This document shows, piece after piece, positions 25,070 through 34,402 of a DNA stretch of 64,000 nucleotides (positions within the stretch are counted from its first letter, which is position 1; each line of letters opens with the position of its first letter). Under the pieces are notes generated by a model that was not told where the DNA came from, searched no databases, and was given only the letters and a program-made list of their open reading frames with translations. This stretch comes from Demequina sp. NBRC 110056 (GTDB taxonomy: Bacteria > Actinomycetota > Actinomycetes > Actinomycetales > Demequinaceae). The stretch spans positions 186,001 through 250,000 of the forward strand of contig NZ_BBRM01000002.1 of assembly GCF_002090155.1 (NCBI RefSeq). The letters run 5' to 3'. A program made the position numbers and the translations under genes.

Positions 25070-25258
25070 TCAGGTGAGTGCGTGCGGCGCCGTGCGTTCG
25101 CGCGCGGCCGCGGTCGGGTGAGCCGATGAGCGCGTTCCTTCACGGGTGCGCGCATCGTGATCGGGGGCGACGGGCTCGCCCTCCGTCGTGGTGCCGAGCG
25201 CGTGGTCATGCGGTGGCAAGGCGAGAGGACCGTTGGACGGTCGACTGCGATGGTTCAT
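25070..25258 (-). CDS. Candidate 62-residue leader peptide before livK
   Basis: A short frame starts at ATG 25258, seven bases behind GGAG. Its stop (TGA 25072-25070) abuts the livK ribosome-binding site, an arrangement that favours translational coupling. The leader before this ATG is nearly the same as that before the aldehyde dehydrogenase ATG (CTCAAYGAGGAGTAGGAG in both), and there the ATG is the true start. That is the best evidence for translation here. The peptide (MNHRSRPSNGPLALPPHDHA at its start) is rich in His, Pro, Arg and Ala, has no membrane segment, and matches nothing I know. It may be a regulatory leader or the remnant of a gene lost when the promoter was copied. Confidence 0.4.
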   Translation of the reverse strand: MNHRSRPSNGPLALPPHDHALGTTTEGEPVAPDHDARTREGTRSSAHPTAAARERTAPHALT

Positions 25259-25289
25259 CGCCGCGCTCCTACTCCTCATTGAGCAGATA

Positions 25290-25307
25290 AGTGAATGGCA
25301 GTTCACA
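25290..25307. promoter_or_regulatory. Shared palindromic operator, site 3 (importer operon)
   Basis: AGTGAATGGCAGTTCACA, with GTGAA / TTCAC as exact arms, lies about 32 bases before the leader ATG. It is the third member of the family at 16510 and 19462. A weaker relative (AGTGATCCCGGATTCACG) is at 25453-25470 further upstream. The 25308-25516 gap otherwise holds no gene I can support. Confidence 0.65.
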
Positions 25308-25516
25308 GACTAATGCGACGCTGAAGGTGACGCAAGGCTGTCGTCGCACCTGGATGTGATGTGGGACGGTGCAGAGGTTGCGACTTCGTGCCTGGTAGAT
25401 CTACGATCGGCAACGGCGAGTCCAGGTTCAAGACAACGCGCCGTTATCAAAAAGTGATCCCGGATTCACGTAGGTGTGACTACGCGGAGCGGCGCCCACG
25501 GACGCGCGCTCGGTGG

Positions 25517-26515
<999 letters not shown>

Positions 26516-28702
26516 TTACTCGTAGATCTCGCCGGACTCGGCGCGCGCCACGAGCGACGCCGGGGGGTCGAAGCGGTCGCCGTAGGCTGCGGCGAGCTCT
26601 CGGGACCGTGCGACGAAGCCGGGAAGTCCGCCCTCGTACTGGTTGACGTACTGCAGGACGCCGCCGGTCCATGCCGGGAAGCCGATGCCGTAGATGGACC
26701 CGATGTTCGCGTCCGCGACGCTGGTGAGCACGCCCGCATCGAGGCAGGCGATCGTGTCGAGCGCCTCCGCGAACAGCATGCGCTCCTGCAGGTCGATCAG
26801 GGGAAGGTCGAGGGTCCCGGAGGCGTACCGGTCGCGCAGCCCCGGCCACAGCCGCGTGCGGCGTCCATCCTCGCCGTAGTCGTAGAAGCCGGCGCGAGCC
26901 TTGCGGCCCGTGCGCCCCTGCTCGTCCACCATCCAGTCGACCACCGGCTCGGCGGGATGGGCATCCCAGCCTCCGCCCTCCGCGAGCGCGGCGTCGCGCG
27001 TCTCGTTGCGGATCTTCTGGGTGAGGGACAGGGTGAGCTCGTCGAGCAGCTGGAGGGGGCCGGCCGGGTACCCGGCCTGGAGCGCCGCCTGCTCCACGGA
27101 CGAGGGCTCGACGCCTTCGCCGACGGCGGCGACGGCCTCGTCGATGAAGCGCCCGATCACCCGTGAGGTGAAGAAGCCGCGGGCGTCGTTCACGACGATC
27201 GGCGTCTTGCGGATCTGCAGGACGAAGTCGAACACCTTGGCGAGCACCTCGTCGCTGGTGCGCTCGCCGCGCACGATCTCGACCAGCGGCATCTTGTCGA
27301 CGGGGGAGAAGAAGTGGATGCCGATGAAGTCCTCGGAGCGCTTCACCCCCTCGGCGAGCAGGGTGATGGGCAGCGTCGAGGTGTTCGACCCGAGCACCGC
27401 ATCGGGTTCGACGATGTCCTGGATCTCTCCGAACACCGTGCGCTTCACCTCGGCCGACTCGAACACCGCCTCGATCACGATGTCGACTCCCGCGAAGTCG
27501 GCGGGCTCGGCCGTCGGGGTGATGCGCGCGAGCAGCTGCTCGCTACGGTCCGGCGTGGCCTTGCCGCGGTCGAGCGCCTTGGCCTCGAGCGCGCGGGCGT
27601 AGTCCTTGCCCTTCTCTGCCGCCTCGAGGGACATGTCCTTGAGGACCACGTCGATCCCGCTGCGCGCGGCGACGTAGGCGATCGCCGCGCCCATCATGCC
27701 GGCCCCGATGACTCCCAGCTTGGAGGCCTGGAAGGGCGCGGGTCCGGAGGGACGGCTCGCTCCGGCGTTGATCTCCTGGAGGTCGAAGAAGAATGCCTTG
27801 ATCATGTTCTTGGCCACCTGCGAGTGGGTGAGGCTCACCAGGTAGCGCGACTCGATGGTCGACGCGGTGTCGAAGTCGACGAGCGCTCCCTCGACGGCTG
27901 CCGCCATCGCGGCGCGGGGAGCGGGCAGGGGCGATCCCTTGATCTGCTTGCGCAGCATCGCGGGCATGGCGCCCAGCACGGCCGCCATGGATGGCGACGA
28001 AGGCGAGCCGCCCGGCAGCCGGAAGCCCTTCTCGTCCCAGGCCTTCACGGGCGAGGGGTTGGCAGCGATCCACGCCTTCGCGCGCTCACGCACACGCTCG
28101 GCGGGGACCACCTCGTCGATCAGGCCGATCGCGAGCGCGTCCTCCGCCGAGAACTTGGTGGCCGGCAGGATCACCTCCGACAGCGCCTTCGTCAGGCCGA
28201 GCATGCGCACGGTGCGGGTGACCCCGCCTCCACCGGGCAGGAGCCCGAGGGACACCTCCGGCAGGCCGAAGCGGGCGCCCTTCGCATCGCTCGCGGCGAT
28301 CCGGTAGTGGGTCGCGAGCGCCACCTCGAGGCCGCCACCGAGCGCCGTGCCGGTGAGCATGGCCACGACGGGCTTGCCGAGCTGCTCGAGCCTGCGCAGC
28401 AGCGCCTTGACGTGCTCGATGTGCGCCATCTCCTCCGCGGCGCGCGAGGGGTCGGCGGCGCGCAGCAGGTTGAGGTCTCCGCCGGCGAACCAGCTCTTCT
28501 TCGCCGAGGCGAGGATGACGCCTGCGATGCGCTCGCGCTCGGACTCCAGGCGTTCGACCGTGTCCTCGAGGGCGGCGACGAAGTGCGCGTTCATCGTGTT
28601 GGCCCCGCTCGCGGGGTCGTCCATGGTGATGGTGACGACGCTGTCGTCGTCCTCGTCCCACGCGTAGCGGGCGGCTGCTGCGGTGTGCTCGATCACGCTC
28701 AT
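26516..28702 (-). CDS. fadB: Fatty acid oxidation multifunctional protein (enoyl-CoA hydratase / 3-hydroxyacyl-CoA dehydrogenase)
   Basis: 728 residues joining two beta-oxidation steps. The N-terminal crotonase domain has both catalytic glutamates: GTALGGGLEVALATHYRI and the Glu in FGLPEVSLGLLPGGGGVTRT. The NAD-binding domain starts with LGVIGAGMMGAAIAYVAARS near residue 330, and the dehydrogenase dyad is His/Glu in FIGIHFFSPVDKMPLVEIV. The C-terminal 3HCDH repeats follow. It hydrates 2-enoyl-CoA and oxidises the 3-hydroxyacyl-CoA with NAD+. ATG 28702 lies 12 bases after the thiolase stop. Together with the thiolase it would cleave a C5 3-hydroxyacyl-CoA to acetyl- and propionyl-CoA. Confidence 0.95.
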   Translation of the reverse strand: MSVIEHTAAAARYAWDEDDDSVVTITMDDPASGANTMNAHFVAALEDTVERLESERERIAGVILASAKKSWFAGGDLNLLRAADPSRAAEEMAHIEHVKALLRRLEQLGKPVVAMLTGTALGGGLEVALATHYRIAASDAKGARFGLPEVSLGLLPGGGGVTRTVRMLGLTKALSEVILPATKFSAEDALAIGLIDEVVPAERVRERAKAWIAANPSPVKAWDEKGFRLPGGSPSSPSMAAVLGAMPAMLRKQIKGSPLPAPRAAMAAAVEGALVDFDTASTIESRYLVSLTHSQVAKNMIKAFFFDLQEINAGASRPSGPAPFQASKLGVIGAGMMGAAIAYVAARSGIDVVLKDMSLEAAEKGKDYARALEAKALDRGKATPDRSEQLLARITPTAEPADFAGVDIVIEAVFESAEVKRTVFGEIQDIVEPDAVLGSNTSTLPITLLAEGVKRSEDFIGIHFFSPVDKMPLVEIVRGERTSDEVLAKVFDFVLQIRKTPIVVNDARGFFTSRVIGRFIDEAVAAVGEGVEPSSVEQAALQAGYPAGPLQLLDELTLSLTQKIRNETRDAALAEGGGWDAHPAEPVVDWMVDEQGRTGRKARAGFYDYGEDGRRTRLWPGLRDRYASGTLDLPLIDLQERMLFAEALDTIACLDAGVLTSVADANIGSIYGIGFPAWTGGVLQYVNQYEGGLPGFVARSRELAAAYGDRFDPPASLVARAESGEIYE

Positions 28703-28714
28703 GGTGTGGCCTTC

Positions 28715-29923
28715 CTAGACTCGCTCGATGATGGTGGCGACGCCCATGCCCGCCCCGACGCACAGGGTGGCCAGGCCGCGCTGGAGATCGCGGCGCTCGA
28801 GCTCGTCGAGCAGGGTGCCGAGGATCATGGCGCCGGTCGCGCCGAGGGGGTGGCCCATGGCGATCGCGCCGCCGTTGACGTTGACCTTGTCGTGAGGGAT
28901 CGACAGCTCCTTCTCCCACTTGAGGACCACCGACGCGAACGCCTCGTTGAGCTCGAAGAGGTCGATGTCCTCGACGGTCAGCCCAGCACGGTCGAGGACC
29001 TTGCGGGTGGCCAGAGTCGGACCCGTCAGCATGATCGTGGGCTCGGAGCCCGTCGCGGCAGCGCAGACGATGCGCGCGCGGGGCGTGAGCCCCATGCGTT
29101 CGCCCACCTCCCGGGACCCGATCAGCACGAGTGCGGCGCCGTCCACGATGCCCGACGAGTTGGCGGCCGTGTGGACGTGCTCGATCGCCTCGAGCTGGTG
29201 GTACTTCTGGAGCGCGACGGCGTCGTAGCCCGCGTCGGCGCCCATCGCGGCGAAGGACGGCGTGAGGGCGCCGAGGGACTCGACGGTCGAGCCGGGCCTG
29301 CGGTGCTCGTCGTGATCCAGCACCGTCACGCCGTTGAGGTCGCGCACGGGCACGACCGAGCGGTCGAAGCGGCCCTCGCTCCAGGCGACGTCCGCGCGCC
29401 GCTGCGACTCGACCGCGTACGCGTCGACATCCTCGCGAGAGAAGCCCTCGATGGTCGCGATCAGGTCCGCGCTGATGCCCTGCGGCACGAAGTGGAGATC
29501 GTAGTTCGTCGTCGGGTCCTGGACGTAGGCGCCGCCGTCGGAGCCGAGCGGGATCTTGGACATGGACTCGACGCCGCCGGCGATCACCAGGTCGTCGAAG
29601 CCGCTGGCGACCTTCTGCGCCGCGGTGTTGACGGCCTCGAGCCCGGAGGCGCAGAAACGGTTGAGCTGCACGCCGGGCACGGACTCGGGAAGGCCCGCGA
29701 CGAGCGCCGCGGTGCGGGCGATGTCGCCGCCCTGCTCGCCGATGGGGGACACGACGCCGAGGACGACGTCGTCGACCTCGGCGGGCTCGAGGGTCGGGTT
29801 GCGCGCCTCGAGCGCGTGGATCAGCCCCACCACGAGATCGACGGGCTTCGTGCCGTGCAGGGCGCCGCCGCGGTTCTTCCCGCGGGGGGTGCGGACGGCG
29901 TCGTAGATGTATGCGTCAGGCAT
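28715..29923 (-). CDS. fadA: Acetyl-CoA C-acyltransferase (thiolase)
   Basis: Thiolytic cleavage of 3-oxoacyl-CoA. Of the 402 residues, the acyl-accepting Cys is in [14 protein letters not shown] near residue 90, the His is in [15 protein letters not shown] and the second Cys in [18 protein letters not shown] ([14 protein letters not shown]) is the conserved loop. ATG 29923 is 10 bases after the acyl-CoA dehydrogenase stop. It forms the beta-oxidation operon with fadB downstream and the dehydrogenase upstream. The tight spacing suggests a complex with FadB, as in the usual trifunctional arrangement. Confidence 0.95.
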   Translation of the reverse strand: MPDAYIYDAVRTPRGKNRGGALHGTKPVDLVVGLIHALEARNPTLEPAEVDDVVLGVVSPIGEQGGDIARTAALVAGLPESVPGVQLNRFCASGLEAVNTAAQKVASGFDDLVIAGGVESMSKIPLGSDGGAYVQDPTTNYDLHFVPQGISADLIATIEGFSREDVDAYAVESQRRADVAWSEGRFDRSVVPVRDLNGVTVLDHDEHRRPGSTVESLGALTPSFAAMGADAGYDAVALQKYHQLEAIEHVHTAANSSGIVDGAALVLIGSREVGERMGLTPRARIVCAAATGSEPTIMLTGPTLATRKVLDRAGLTVEDIDLFELNEAFASVVLKWEKELSIPHDKVNVNGGAIAMGHPLGATGAMILGTLLDELERRDLQRGLATLCVGAGMGVATIIERV

Positions 29924-29932
29924 GGGTTCCTC

Positions 29933-31123
29933 TCAGAGTCCGAGTCCTCGGCCGACGATCTCCTTCATGATCTCCGTCGTGCCGCCGTAGATTGTCGTGA
30001 TGCGTGCGTCCTCGTAGTCGCGCGCGATCCGGTACTCGCGCATGTACCCGTAGCCGCCGTGCAGCTGGAGGCAACGGTTCACGACCTCGACGTACTGCTC
30101 CGTGGTGTGGAACTTCGCTGCCGCAGCGTCCTCCGGAGTGAGCACGCCGTCGTTGTGCAGCCGCAGGCATGCGTCGATGTAGGCGCGGCTGGCGCGGACG
30201 GCCGTGACCATCTGCGCCATCTCGAAGCGTGTGTTCTGGAAGGCGCCGATGGGCTGGCCGAACGCGTGGCGCTCCTTGACGTACGCAAGCGTGCGCTCGA
30301 GCACGCCCTCGCTCGAGGCGACCGCCGCGGCCGCGATCGAGATGCGCTCCTGCGGGAGGTTGCGCATGAGGCCCGCGAAGCCCTCGCCTTCCGCGCCGAG
30401 CAGGTTGGCCACGGGCACCCGCACGTTCTGGAACGCCAGCTCGCTCGTGTCCTGCGCGTGGAGCCCGATCTTGTCGAGCTTGCGGCCCCGCGAGTACCCC
30501 GCCGCGTCCGCGGGTATCACCAGCAGGCTGAGCCCGCGATGGGGGTGCTCGGCGGTGCGCACGGCCGTGACGACCAGGTCGGCGTTCTGCCCGTTCGAGA
30601 TGAAGATCTTCGAGCCGTTCACCACGTACTCGTCGCCGTCGCGCACCGCGCTGGTGCGGATGGCGGACAGATCGGACCCGGTTCCCGGCTCGGACATGGC
30701 CACGGCGACGATGCTCGTGCCTGCCGCGATGCCGGGCAGCCAGCGCGCCTTCTGCTCGTCGTTCGTGAGCTCGGTGAAGTAGGGGATGACGATGTCGTTG
30801 GACAGCGCGATCCCGGCCATCCCGGAGGACACGGGGTTGCGCGCGAGCTCCTCGCCCATGACGGCGTTGAAGCGGAAGTCGTCGGAGCCGCCGCCGCCGT
30901 ACTCCTCGGGGATGCCGAACCCGAGGATGCCGGCCTCGGCGGCCCGTTCGAACAGCGAGCGGTCGACCTTGCCCTCCTCGTCCCAGCGGTCCGCGTGAGG
31001 GCGTGCGTGCTCCTCGACGAAGGCGGCCACCATCTCGCGGAACTGGCCGTGCTCCTCGTCATACAGGTCGCGCGGCCCGACGACGCCTCCGAGCGCCCGG
31101 GTCGCGGTTGTGGTCGCGGTCAT
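29933..31123 (-). CDS. Acyl-CoA dehydrogenase
   Basis: FAD enzyme that makes a 2-enoyl-CoA and passes electrons to ETF. Of the 396 residues, family segments are VAVAMSEPGTGSDLSAIRTS, the NGSKIFISNGQNADLVV segment, LQLHGGYGYMREY and the C-terminal RITTIYGGTTEIMKEIVGR. The usual catalytic Glu of the YEG motif is replaced by Gly (IYGGTTE). A Glu is instead present in the helix before the second signature (AVASSEGVLERTLAYVKERH), the alternative position known in isovaleryl- and long-chain acyl-CoA dehydrogenases. A branched or longer chain substrate is therefore plausible. First gene of the minus-strand operon. The TetR-type operator lies 37 bases before its ATG. Confidence 0.93.
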   Translation of the reverse strand: MTATTTATRALGGVVGPRDLYDEEHGQFREMVAAFVEEHARPHADRWDEEGKVDRSLFERAAEAGILGFGIPEEYGGGGSDDFRFNAVMGEELARNPVSSGMAGIALSNDIVIPYFTELTNDEQKARWLPGIAAGTSIVAVAMSEPGTGSDLSAIRTSAVRDGDEYVVNGSKIFISNGQNADLVVTAVRTAEHPHRGLSLLVIPADAAGYSRGRKLDKIGLHAQDTSELAFQNVRVPVANLLGAEGEGFAGLMRNLPQERISIAAAAVASSEGVLERTLAYVKERHAFGQPIGAFQNTRFEMAQMVTAVRASRAYIDACLRLHNDGVLTPEDAAAAKFHTTEQYVEVVNRCLQLHGGYGYMREYRIARDYEDARITTIYGGTTEIMKEIVGRGLGL

Positions 31124-31159
31124 CGCGCCTCCGATCGTCCTTGATCTTGCCGACAGATT

Positions 31160-31177
31160 TTTTATACCATATTAGAA
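31160..31177. promoter_or_regulatory. Second copy of the TetR operator, between the two acyl-CoA operons
   Basis: On the minus strand the site reads TTCTAATATGGTATAAAA and matches TTCTAATCTGGTTTAGAA in front of the TetR gene at 15 of 18 positions. It lies 37 bases before the acyl-CoA dehydrogenase start and about 95 before the SDR start, so one regulator could control both divergent operons. Confidence 0.7.
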
Positions 31178-31228
31178 ATCGCCGTGGCGAGAACTTGATC
31201 GAAAGTAGTGATCGGTGTTCGCTGGGCT

Positions 31229-31243
31229 CAGGTCTTGAACCTG
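31229..31243. promoter_or_regulatory. Palindrome in the SDR promoter
   Basis: CAGGTCTTGAACCTG has exact CAGGT / ACCTG arms. It lies 30 bases before the SDR start. The overlapping 13-mer GTCTTGAACCTGG also occurs at 25422-25434 upstream of the importer operon, in the same orientation relative to the downstream gene. It could be a third regulatory site, but the evidence is thin. Confidence 0.3.
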
Positions 31244-31272
31244 GATTAAGCGATCGCGCAAAGGAGCGTGGC

Positions 31273-32115
31273 ATGAACTCGAGGTCCGCGTCGGCACTGG
31301 GCGAGCCGCTGAAGAGGCGCCCGGAACAGGAGCTTCCCGCGCCGGCGCTCGCCGCCGCTGGCCGCCGACTCGAGGGCAAGGTCGCCATCGTCACTGGGGC
31401 CAGCCGCGGCATCGGGCGGGCCGTCGCGGAGCGCCTCGTCGAGGAGGGGGCGAACGTCGTGATCACCGGTCGCACCGAGGACGCGCTCGTGGAGGCCGTC
31501 GCTCAGATGCCCGACGGAAGAGCGGTGGCCGTCGCGGGCCGCTCGCAGGACCCAGAGCATCGGGCGACCGCGGTCGCGACCGCCGTGGAGCGCTTCGGCG
31601 CCGTGGACGTGCTCGTCGCGAACGCGGGCATCAATCCCGTCTACGGACCGCTCGTCGACCTCGACCTCCAGGCGGCGAGCAAGGTCCACGACGTCAACGT
31701 CCTCGCGACGCTCGGCTGGGTGCAAGAGGCTTGGCGTGCGGGCCTGGGAGACAGGCCCGGCGCGAACGTCCTCGTGATGTCGTCCGTGACGGGGTCCGTG
31801 CCGTCGCCCGGGATCGGCTGGTACGGGGTGACGAAGGCGGCGGTCGCCCACCTGGCGGTGACCCTCGCGGCGGAGCTCGGGCCGCGGGTCCGCGTCAACG
31901 CACTCGCGCCCGCGGTCATCACGACGCGCTTCGCGAAGGCGCTGTACGAGGGACGCGAGGAGGAGGTCGCGGCGGCGTACCCCATGGGCAGGCTGGGCCG
32001 GCCCGAGGACGTGGGCGCGGCAGCCGCGTACCTGTGCTCGGACGATGCCGCATGGGTGAGCGGTCAGGTGCTCGGCATCGACGGCGGCCTGCTCGCGGCG
32101 GGAGGCACGGCATGA
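31273..32115 (+). CDS. Short-chain dehydrogenase/reductase
   Basis: Classical SDR of 280 residues with an unusual N-terminal extension of about 33 residues. Cofactor motif VAIVTGASRGIG, the structural VANAGIN, and the catalytic Ser (VMSSVTGS) and Tyr-x3-Lys (WYGVTK) are present, and the C-terminal GIDGGLLAAGG closes the fold. The Arg in GASRG and the Thr-Arg region (VVITGRTEDALVEA) would allow NADP(H). ATG 31273 has AAGGAG seven bases upstream. It overlaps the acyl-CoA dehydrogenase gene by ATGA and is first of the operon. In the levulinate (lva) pathway an SDR (LvaD) reduces the 4-oxoacyl-CoA to the 4-hydroxyacyl-CoA; I infer that role here from the neighbours. Confidence 0.9.
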   Translation: MNSRSASALGEPLKRRPEQELPAPALAAAGRRLEGKVAIVTGASRGIGRAVAERLVEEGANVVITGRTEDALVEAVAQMPDGRAVAVAGRSQDPEHRATAVATAVERFGAVDVLVANAGINPVYGPLVDLDLQAASKVHDVNVLATLGWVQEAWRAGLGDRPGANVLVMSSVTGSVPSPGIGWYGVTKAAVAHLAVTLAAELGPRVRVNALAPAVITTRFAKALYEGREEEVAAAYPMGRLGRPEDVGAAAAYLCSDDAAWVSGQVLGIDGGLLAAGGTA

Positions 32116-33308
32116 CGGCCGCGTTGGTCGCACGCACACGCGCCTTCGTCCGCGACGCGGTGATGCCCGCCGAGCCCCCCGCGGGCGTCGGCTTGGGGGC
32201 CGATGCGCGAGCGGCCCTGCAGGAGCAGGCACGTCAGGCGGGGGTCTTCGCCCCGCTCGGCCCTGCTGGACTCGGCGGCCAGGGGCTGCCGCTGCGCGAG
32301 TGGTCGCCGGTGCTGCAGGAGGCCGGCTACTCCGTGATCGGACCCGCTGTCCTCAACTGCATGGCGCCCGACGAGGGCAACATGCACCTCCTCGAGCGCA
32401 TCGGCAGCCCGCTCCAGCACGAGCGCTACCTCGCCCCGCTGGTCGCGGGTCGCTTTCGGTCATGCTTCGCGATGACCGAGCCGCACCCCGGCGCGGGCTC
32501 CGATCCGGCCGCGCTCGCCACGACCGCGCGGCGCGTCACCGGGGGGTGGGTCATCGACGGCGAGAAGCGCTTCATCTCGGGTGCCGACGAGGCCGACGTC
32601 GCGATCGTCATGGCTCGCACCCCGGAGCTTGGCGAGGCCGCCGCGTCGCTGTTCCTCGTGCCGCTGAGCGCCGACGGCGTGGTCGTGGGCCACGCCATCC
32701 GCACCCTGGAGACGGCGATCGCCGGCGGTCACCCCCACGTCAGCTTCGAGTCGTGCTTCGTGCCCGACGTGGACGTGCTCGGCGCGCCGGGCGAGGCCTT
32801 CCGCCACGTGCAGGTGCGCCTCGGACCCGCCCGGCTCACGCACTGCATGCGATGGCTCGGCCTCGCACGGCGTGCGCACGACACCGCGCTGGACCGGGTC
32901 CGCTCGCGCGAGCTGTTCGGCCAGCCCCTCGGGGAGCTCGGCATCGCGCAGGCGCAGCTCGCCGACTCGGAGATCGACCTGGCCACCGCATCGGCCACCA
33001 TCGACTGGGCGGTCGAGGCGCTCGAGCGTGACCCCCGCGAGGGCGCGAACGCGTCCTCGATCGCCAAGGTGCACTGCTCCGAGGCGGTCTCGCGGGTCAT
33101 CGACCGAGCGATGCAGCTGTGCGGTGGGGATGGCGTCACGCTCGAGCTGCCGCTGCTCGCGTTCGCCAACGAGGTGCGCCCCTTCCGCGTCTACGACGGG
33201 TCGAGCGAGACGCACCGGTGGGCCATCGCGCGCCGCGCGGTCAAGCGGCGAGCTCGTGACCGTGAGGGCGGCGCACCGGCGCTCGACATCCCGGAGGGCG
33301 GCCGATGA
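32112..33308 (+). CDS. Acyl-CoA dehydrogenase of the ACAD10/11-like group
   Basis: 398 residues with the dehydrogenase fold: CFAMTEPHPGAGSDP, VTGGWVIDGEKRFISGADEA, the RSRELFGQPLGELGIAQAQ dimer region and MQLCGGDGVTLELPL. The C-terminal active-site motif reads VYDGSSETHRWAIARRAVK, with Asp in place of the usual catalytic Glu and an SETHR that resembles the DGPDEVHR motif of ACAD10/11-type enzymes. Those enzymes act on 4-phospho-acyl-CoA made by an APH-like kinase, eliminating phosphate. Here the APH-like kinase is the very next gene, overlapping by ATGA, and the SDR overlaps on the other side. This is the counterpart of LvaC in levulinate use. Electrons, if released, would go to the ETF encoded downstream. 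Confidence 0.9.
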   Translation: MTAALVARTRAFVRDAVMPAEPPAGVGLGADARAALQEQARQAGVFAPLGPAGLGGQGLPLREWSPVLQEAGYSVIGPAVLNCMAPDEGNMHLLERIGSPLQHERYLAPLVAGRFRSCFAMTEPHPGAGSDPAALATTARRVTGGWVIDGEKRFISGADEADVAIVMARTPELGEAAASLFLVPLSADGVVVGHAIRTLETAIAGGHPHVSFESCFVPDVDVLGAPGEAFRHVQVRLGPARLTHCMRWLGLARRAHDTALDRVRSRELFGQPLGELGIAQAQLADSEIDLATASATIDWAVEALERDPREGANASSIAKVHCSEAVSRVIDRAMQLCGGDGVTLELPLLAFANEVRPFRVYDGSSETHRWAIARRAVKRRARDREGGAPALDIPEGGR

Positions 33309-34402
33309 CGGCTCTGCTCACCACCCCCGACGACGTCGATGTCGTGCGCACGCGCCACGACGCGGACCCCGAGCGTCCGCCGTTGCTCGTCGTCGACGCC
33401 CTCACCGCCTATCTGGACCGCCGAGGACTCGACGGCGGAGACCTCGCGTGGAGGCGCATCGGCGACGGCCAGGCCAACGTCACCTACGAGCTGCGGAGGG
33501 GCCCGCACCGCGTGGTCCTTCGGCGCGGCCCGCGGCCGCCCTTCCCGCCGTCCGCGCACGACATGGTGCGCGAGGCGCGCATCGTCGGGACAGTGGGCGC
33601 GCACGGCGTGCCGGCGGCGCGGGTCGTCGCCGTGTGCGACGACGCCGACGTGATCGGGTCGCCCTTCTATCTCATGGACTTCGTCGACGGGCATGTGGTC
33701 ACGGACGCGTTGCCTCCCGGCTTCGACACCGGCCGCGCTCGGGGTGAGCTCGTGTTGACGGCCGTGGACGCGTTGGCGGCGCTGCACGCGGTGCCGCTCG
33801 AGGGCGACGTGGCCACGCTCGGCCGGCCCGAGGGCTACCTCGAGCGCCAGATCCGCCGCTTCCGGGAGCTGTGGCCGCTCAACACCCGCCGCGAGCTCCC
33901 GGAGATGGACCGTCTCGCGACGCGACTCGCGGCGACCAAGCCCGACGCCACCAGCGGTCGCGCGATCGTCCACGGCGACTACCGCATCGGCAACCTCATG
34001 TACGCGGCGCCCGACCGACTCGCGGCGATCCTCGACTGGGAGATGGCGACGCTCGGCGACCCGCTCGCCGACCTCGGCTACCTGCTCGCGACCTATTCGG
34101 ACCCGGCATGGCCGTCCACGGTGATGGACCTCACGCCGGTGACGGCGGGGCCTGGCTTCCCGTCGCGCGAGGAGCTGGCCGCGCGCTACGCCTCCCGCTC
34201 GTCGCTGCCCATCGACGCGCTCGCCTGGTACGAGGCCCTCGCCCTGTGGAAGGCCGCCGTCTTCTGCGAGGCCATGCTCACCCGCTGGAGGGCGGGGGAG
34301 CGGCCCGGCGACACCTTCGCCCCGACACTGGTGGAGGGCGTGCCCGCGCTCGCCGCCGCCGCCCACGACGCACTCGACAGGAACGCTAGGAGCAGGTCAT
34401 GA
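33305..34402 (+). CDS. APH-like phosphotransferase, candidate 4-hydroxyacyl-CoA kinase
   Basis: Aminoglycoside-phosphotransferase fold, 365 residues. The ATP-side region WRRIGDGQANVTYELRR is followed by VVLRRGP. The catalytic loop IVHGDYRIGNLMY and the metal site AAILDWEMATLGDPLADLGY (Asp-Trp-Glu) are intact. This signature is that of the ACAD10/11-linked kinases and of LvaA, not of antibiotic-resistance enzymes. The gene overlaps the acyl-CoA dehydrogenase (ATGA) upstream and etfB (ATGA) downstream. In the lva pathway the kinase needs a small partner, LvaB; I find no gene for one here. Resistance to aminoglycosides is very unlikely given the context. Confidence 0.88.
   Translation: MTALLTTPDDVDVVRTRHDADPERPPLLVVDALTAYLDRRGLDGGDLAWRRIGDGQANVTYELRRGPHRVVLRRGPRPPFPPSAHDMVREARIVGTVGAHGVPAARVVAVCDDADVIGSPFYLMDFVDGHVVTDALPPGFDTGRARGELVLTAVDALAALHAVPLEGDVATLGRPEGYLERQIRRFRELWPLNTRRELPEMDRLATRLAATKPDATSGRAIVHGDYRIGNLMYAAPDRLAAILDWEMATLGDPLADLGYLLATYSDPAWPSTVMDLTPVTAGPGFPSREELAARYASRSSLPIDALAWYEALALWKAAVFCEAMLTRWRAGERPGDTFAPTLVEGVPALAAAAHDALDRNARSRS

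Noticed and set aside
27314..31144. A 1276-codon open frame on the plus strand
   Set aside because: It lies antisense to thiolase, fadB and the dehydrogenase, has low-complexity Arg/Ala/Asp/His composition, and no recognisable domain. Long antisense frames are expected at this GC content.
33305..34402. Aminoglycoside resistance gene
   Set aside because: The APH-like fold is the ACAD10/11-linked type and the gene is embedded by overlaps in an acyl-CoA operon.
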